From: Lentisphaerota bacterium
GTDB lineage: Bacteria > Verrucomicrobiota > Lentisphaeria > Oligosphaerales > JAFGRS01
Direction: 5' to 3'
DNA: 8,614 bases
NCBI GenBank assembly: GCA_012514865.1
Contig: JAAYZO010000022.1
Coordinates: forward strand, 1 to 8,614
Shown here piece by piece: positions 6,500 to 8,614 of this stretch (within the stretch, counting starts at the first letter, position 1; every line of letters begins with the position of its first letter). A program made the translations under genes and the position numbers. The notes under the pieces were generated by a model. It made no database searches. It was not told where the DNA came from and saw nothing but the letters and a program-made list of their open reading frames with translations.

Positions 6500-6527
6500 G
6501 GCAGCGCGATGGAACAGACAGAAGGAT

Positions 6528-6556
6528 ACTATAGAGCCCCGATACACACTCGGCAA
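6528..6556 (-). promoter_or_regulatory. sigma70-like promoter of the rpsB operon
   Basis: On the minus strand, TTGCCG (6556-6551, 4 of 6 matches to TTGACA) and TATAGT (6533-6528, 5 of 6 to TATAAT) are separated by exactly 17 bases. Transcription would start near 6521, giving a leader of about 215 bases before the rpsB GTG. These are among the few AT-rich patches in the region, which supports the call. Confidence 0.7.
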
Positions 6557-6587
6557 ACCCGGCGCGGGCGCCGGCGGCGTTCCGGAC

Positions 6588-6616
6588 TTGCAGGGGCGGG
6601 TGCAGGCCGCTATTAT
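6588..6616 (+). promoter_or_regulatory. sigma70-like promoter of the repeat-protein gene
   Basis: TTGCAG (6588-6593, 3 of 6 to TTGACA) and TATTAT (6611-6616, 5 of 6 to TATAAT) lie 17 bases apart on the plus strand. The start site would fall near 6623, some 160 bases before the ATG at 6785. Its -35 element is only 31 bp from the -35 of the oppositely directed rpsB promoter. Confidence 0.6.
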
Positions 6617-6784
6617 TGTGGAGTAGCACTCCGCTGTGCGGTGAGGCCGCCGGATCGCACCCCGGGCGCGGGAGAGCGTCGGCGGGACGTGGTCGCGGGC
6701 GCGCTCGTGTGCGCCGTGCGGTGGTGTTGCTGTTGTCCGCGGGCGCGGTGCGTGCCGGGCTTGCCCGATCGAGGAGTTTTGCTC

Positions 6785-8338
6785 ATGGCAGACAAAATCC
6801 CGAGTCCCTTCAAGCCCAAGTTCGGCAAGTCCGAGACCAGCCGGCTGAAGACCGAGACGAGCCGTCAACCGCGGGCAACGCCGGCGGACCCGGCGGCCGA
6901 GAAGACGCTGGCCATCACGCCGGCGCCACCGCCGCCGCCCTCGGACACCTCGGCGACGGCACAGATCGCCGACCCGATGGCGCGGCGCGAGACCTCGACC
7001 GGCCGGCTGCGGCGGGTGCAGTCGCCCGAAGAGACCGCCTCGGCGCTGGCGCCGGCCACCGGCGCCGCCCCGGCCGACGCCGGGACGCCCAAGCGCACCG
7101 AGACCGTGCGCCTGAAGGTGGTCCGCAACACCCGCTCCGAGCTGCAGAATGTCGTTCCGGAGGCCCAGCCCGGCGCCGCTCCGAAGCTGGTGCCGCCGCC
7201 GATGCCGACGACGCCGGAGGTGAAGCAGGGCACCGCCACGATCAAGCTGCAGGGCGCCGCGCCGCCGCCTCAGGTCGAAACCGCCGCACCTGAAAGCCGC
7301 CATGGCACCTCCACCCTCAGGGTCGAGCCGCCGCCGCCCGTGGCGCCCGCCAGCGAGGCCAAACAGGGCACCGCCACCATCCGGCTGCAGAGCCCGACAG
7401 CCCCGGCGGCGCCCCTCGAGGCCGCCCTGCCCGACCAGCGCCGCGGGACGTCGACCCTCAAGGTCGAGCCGCCGCCGAGCGCCGCGGCGACACCGGCCGA
7501 GCCGGCGCCGAACTACAACGACACCGGCACCTCCACCATCAAGCTGCAGGTGCGTAAGCCCGGCACCCCGGGCGCCGCCGCCAGCCCGGCGAAGAGCGCC
7601 ACGGCCACCCTGAAGATCCGGCCGCCCACGGCCGAGGCCGCGCCACCCGCCGAGGCCGCCGCGCCGCCGCCGCAGGTACCGGGAACGGCCCCTTCCCGCC
7701 AGAAGGAGGCCACCGCCACCCTGAAAGTCCGGCCGGCCGGAGCCCCGCCGGCGGCGCCTGACGACGCCAGCGGCACCGTCAAGATCCGCCCGCCGGCGAT
7801 GGTCGCCCCGGCCGGCGCTGCGGCCGCGGCCGACGCCGATGGCAAGCCGCGCATCGCCCTGCGTCTGAAGAAGAGCGACGAGGCCCCCAAGCCCGTGCGT
7901 GAGGTGACCATCCCCGGCCTCGCCGAAACCCCGGTTGCGCCCGTTGCAGCCGAGGCGGAGGCCGCGGCGACGGTCGAGCTGCCGGCCGAGGCCGAGGCGG
8001 CGCCGGCCGCCAGCACCGAGGCCGCGGCCGAGGACGACGCCTCGGCCACCGTCGTGGTCTCGCCGGACGACCAGGCCGAGGCGGCGGGCCGCAAGCGGGG
8101 CCTCCGGCTCAAGACCGGCAAGAAGGACGACAAGGCCGCGGCAGCGGCTCCAGCCGCGGCAGCCGCGGCGGCGCCGGCTGTCGCCCCCGAGGCCGCCGAG
8201 GGCGAGCCCGCCGCGATTGCCGCCGCGGCCCCGGCCGCGGCCGGCCCGGGCACCCTGGCCGCCGCCGCGGCGCTGGTGGCCTGCGTCGGCGCCCTGGCCC
8301 TGTTGGTCCGCCTGCTGCTCGACCTGCGGCTCTACTGA
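6785..8338 (+). CDS. Thr-motif repeat protein with C-terminal membrane anchor, function unknown
   Basis: This 517-residue protein is rich in Pro, Ala, Thr and Lys/Arg and mostly lacks fold-forming hydrophobic content. A short motif, roughly G/A-T-A/S-T-I/L-K/R-L/V/I, recurs: SETSRLK (16), TETSR (23), RETSTGRLR (69), RTETVRLKV (104), QGTATIKLQ (148), HGTSTLRVE (173), QGTATIRLQ (194), RGTSTLKVE (220), TGTSTIKLQ (247), SATATLKIR (271), EATATLKVR (308), SGTVKIR (329), joined by Pro/Ala linkers. Basic LRLK segments follow at 359 and 440, then an Ala-rich stretch (451-488). Residues about 489-508 form one hydrophobic helix followed by RLLLDLRLY, so the protein looks tail-anchored with the repeat region in the cytoplasm; there is no signal peptide. 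The start is the ATG at 6785 with GAGGAG eight bases before; open sequence upstream lacks an SD. I recall similar ETxRI-repeat proteins in Verrucomicrobiota/Lentisphaerota without known function. The repeated threonines could be kinase targets (inference). Confidence 0.8.
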   Translation: MADKIPSPFKPKFGKSETSRLKTETSRQPRATPADPAAEKTLAITPAPPPPPSDTSATAQIADPMARRETSTGRLRRVQSPEETASALAPATGAAPADAGTPKRTETVRLKVVRNTRSELQNVVPEAQPGAAPKLVPPPMPTTPEVKQGTATIKLQGAAPPPQVETAAPESRHGTSTLRVEPPPPVAPASEAKQGTATIRLQSPTAPAAPLEAALPDQRRGTSTLKVEPPPSAAATPAEPAPNYNDTGTSTIKLQVRKPGTPGAAASPAKSATATLKIRPPTAEAAPPAEAAAPPPQVPGTAPSRQKEATATLKVRPAGAPPAAPDDASGTVKIRPPAMVAPAGAAAAADADGKPRIALRLKKSDEAPKPVREVTIPGLAETPVAPVAAEAEAAATVELPAEAEAAPAASTEAAAEDDASATVVVSPDDQAEAAGRKRGLRLKTGKKDDKAAAAAPAAAAAAAPAVAPEAAEGEPAAIAAAAPAAAGPGTLAAAAALVACVGALALLVRLLLDLRLY

Positions 8339-8358
8339 GGCCGCCTCCGCCATGGTGA

Positions 8359-8397
8359 CCTGCGCCCGGCAACGCCATCACGGCGGCCGGGCGCAGG
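8359..8397 (+). terminator. strong hairpin terminator after the repeat-protein gene
   Basis: CCTGCGCCCGGC (8359-8370) pairs perfectly over 12 bp with GCCGGGCGCAGG (8386-8397). Inside, CGCC/GGCG adds 4 bp around a 5-base loop, with an AA bulge. It begins 20 bases after the stop codon at 8336-8338. Only a short T-run (GCGTTT) follows, so termination may be partial, but position and stem strength make this the best terminator candidate in the window. Confidence 0.65.
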
Positions 8398-8467
8398 GCG
8401 TTTCCGGGGAGCGCGGGTGTTTTTGGCGACGGCGGACGTGGACAGCCCGGCCGCGGGCGCTACCGTG

Positions 8468-8614
8468 TAGCCTGGATTAATCGCGAAGCGCGGATGCTTC
8501 GCTCACAATCCACGTGCGCCGCACTACGACGCGGCGCAAGTTTCGACGCGCGTCGCTGCGCGCCGCTTGCTCAAGGCTAACCCTGAGCAAGAGGCCGCAC
8601 GTGCCTCGCGTCGA
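8468..8614. repeat. structured intergenic element: series of inverted repeats running off the window
   Basis: From 8474 to the window end the sequence is almost wholly made of successive inverted repeats. GGATT (8474-8478) pairs with AATCC (8507-8511), enclosing GCGAAGC (8483-8489) with GCTTCGC (8496-8502). TGCGCCGC (8515-8522) pairs with GCGGCGCA (8531-8538), and a further GCGCCGC copy at 8560-8566 could compete for it. CGACGCGCGTCG (8544-8555) is a 12-bp palindrome. CTTGCTCA pairs with TGAGCAAG (about 8566-8573 and 8584-8591). GAGGC pairs with GCCTC at the far end. The composition is less GC-rich than the flanking genes. At least three frames are open across it, including one reading PHYDAAQVSTRVAARRLLK, but none has a start with an SD. 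This resembles dispersed REP/MITE-like intergenic elements; it may continue beyond the window. Confidence 0.6.

Larger units (their letters stand above)
6307..6784. promoter_or_regulatory. divergent control region between rpsB and the repeat-protein gene
   Basis: This 478-bp region has no gene I can support. On the left it encodes the rpsB leader (about 215 bases of predicted 5' UTR) with several hairpins; in the middle are two sigma70-like promoters facing away from each other; on the right is a predicted 5' UTR of about 160 bases for the plus-strand gene, ending in its SD, GAGGAG (6774-6779 region, 8 bases before the ATG at 6785). The right-hand leader is G-rich and repetitive (CGGGCGCGG-type stretches), with no defined structure I can name. 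Confidence 0.75.

Noticed and set aside
6365..8353. Minus-strand open frame of 662 codons antisense to the repeat protein
   Set aside because: Gly/Arg-rich translation typical of a shadow frame; it would cover the rpsB leader and both promoters, while the plus frame has an SD, a promoter, coherent amino-acid repeats and a terminal membrane helix.
8468..8614. Protein gene in the frame reading PGLIAKRGCFAHNPR onward
   Set aside because: No SD or standard start follows the upstream TAG, and two other frames including one on the opposite strand are equally open; the inverted repeats explain the sequence better.

Overview
The window is very GC-rich bacterial chromosome. Its core is the translation/nucleotide cluster rpsB-tsf-pyrH-frr, transcribed on the minus strand from about 6520 leftwards and followed in the same direction by thrC (threonine synthase) and an MFS-type membrane transporter. 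On the plus strand, divergent from rpsB, lies one gene for a 517-residue low-complexity protein carrying about a dozen short Thr-rich motifs and a C-terminal membrane anchor. I see no rRNA, tRNA, CRISPR array or transposase.

Organism: the gene order and the style of several proteins (S2 with an acidic Ala-rich tail, a 265-aa EF-Ts, the ETSR/ETVRL-type repeat protein, a 9-bp GATC minisatellite between genes) remind me of the PVC group, particularly Verrucomicrobiota/Kiritimatiellota. This rests on family memory, not a search, and should be held at moderate confidence. GTG starts (rpsB, thrC) and strong GC bias in third positions fit a high-GC genome; the same bias creates many long antisense open frames, which I treat as shadows.

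Layout: 1-35 (minus) is the first 11 codons of a gene cut by the window edge; 36-307 is non-coding with a duplicated 28-bp repeat; 308-1489 (minus) transporter; 1570-2955 (minus) thrC; 2956-3190 is a spacer with a six-unit 9-bp tandem repeat and two hairpins; 3191-3754 frr, 3840-4565 pyrH, 4633-5430 tsf, 5503-6306 rpsB, all minus; 6307-6784 is a 478-bp divergent control region with two good sigma70-like promoters back to back and a structured rpsB leader; 6785-8338 (plus) is the repeat protein, followed by a strong hairpin; 8468-8614 is a stretch of successive inverted repeats that looks like a dispersed structured element running off the window.

How it works together: S2, EF-Ts and RRF serve translation, and UMP kinase feeds pyrimidine nucleotide synthesis; they are expected to be co-expressed from the promoter at 6528-6556, perhaps under S2 feedback through the leader. 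thrC and the transporter may be read through from this operon or have their own weak promoter. The divergent repeat protein has its own promoter, whose -35 lies 31 bp from that of rpsB. It is the least explained gene here and the best candidate for something new.
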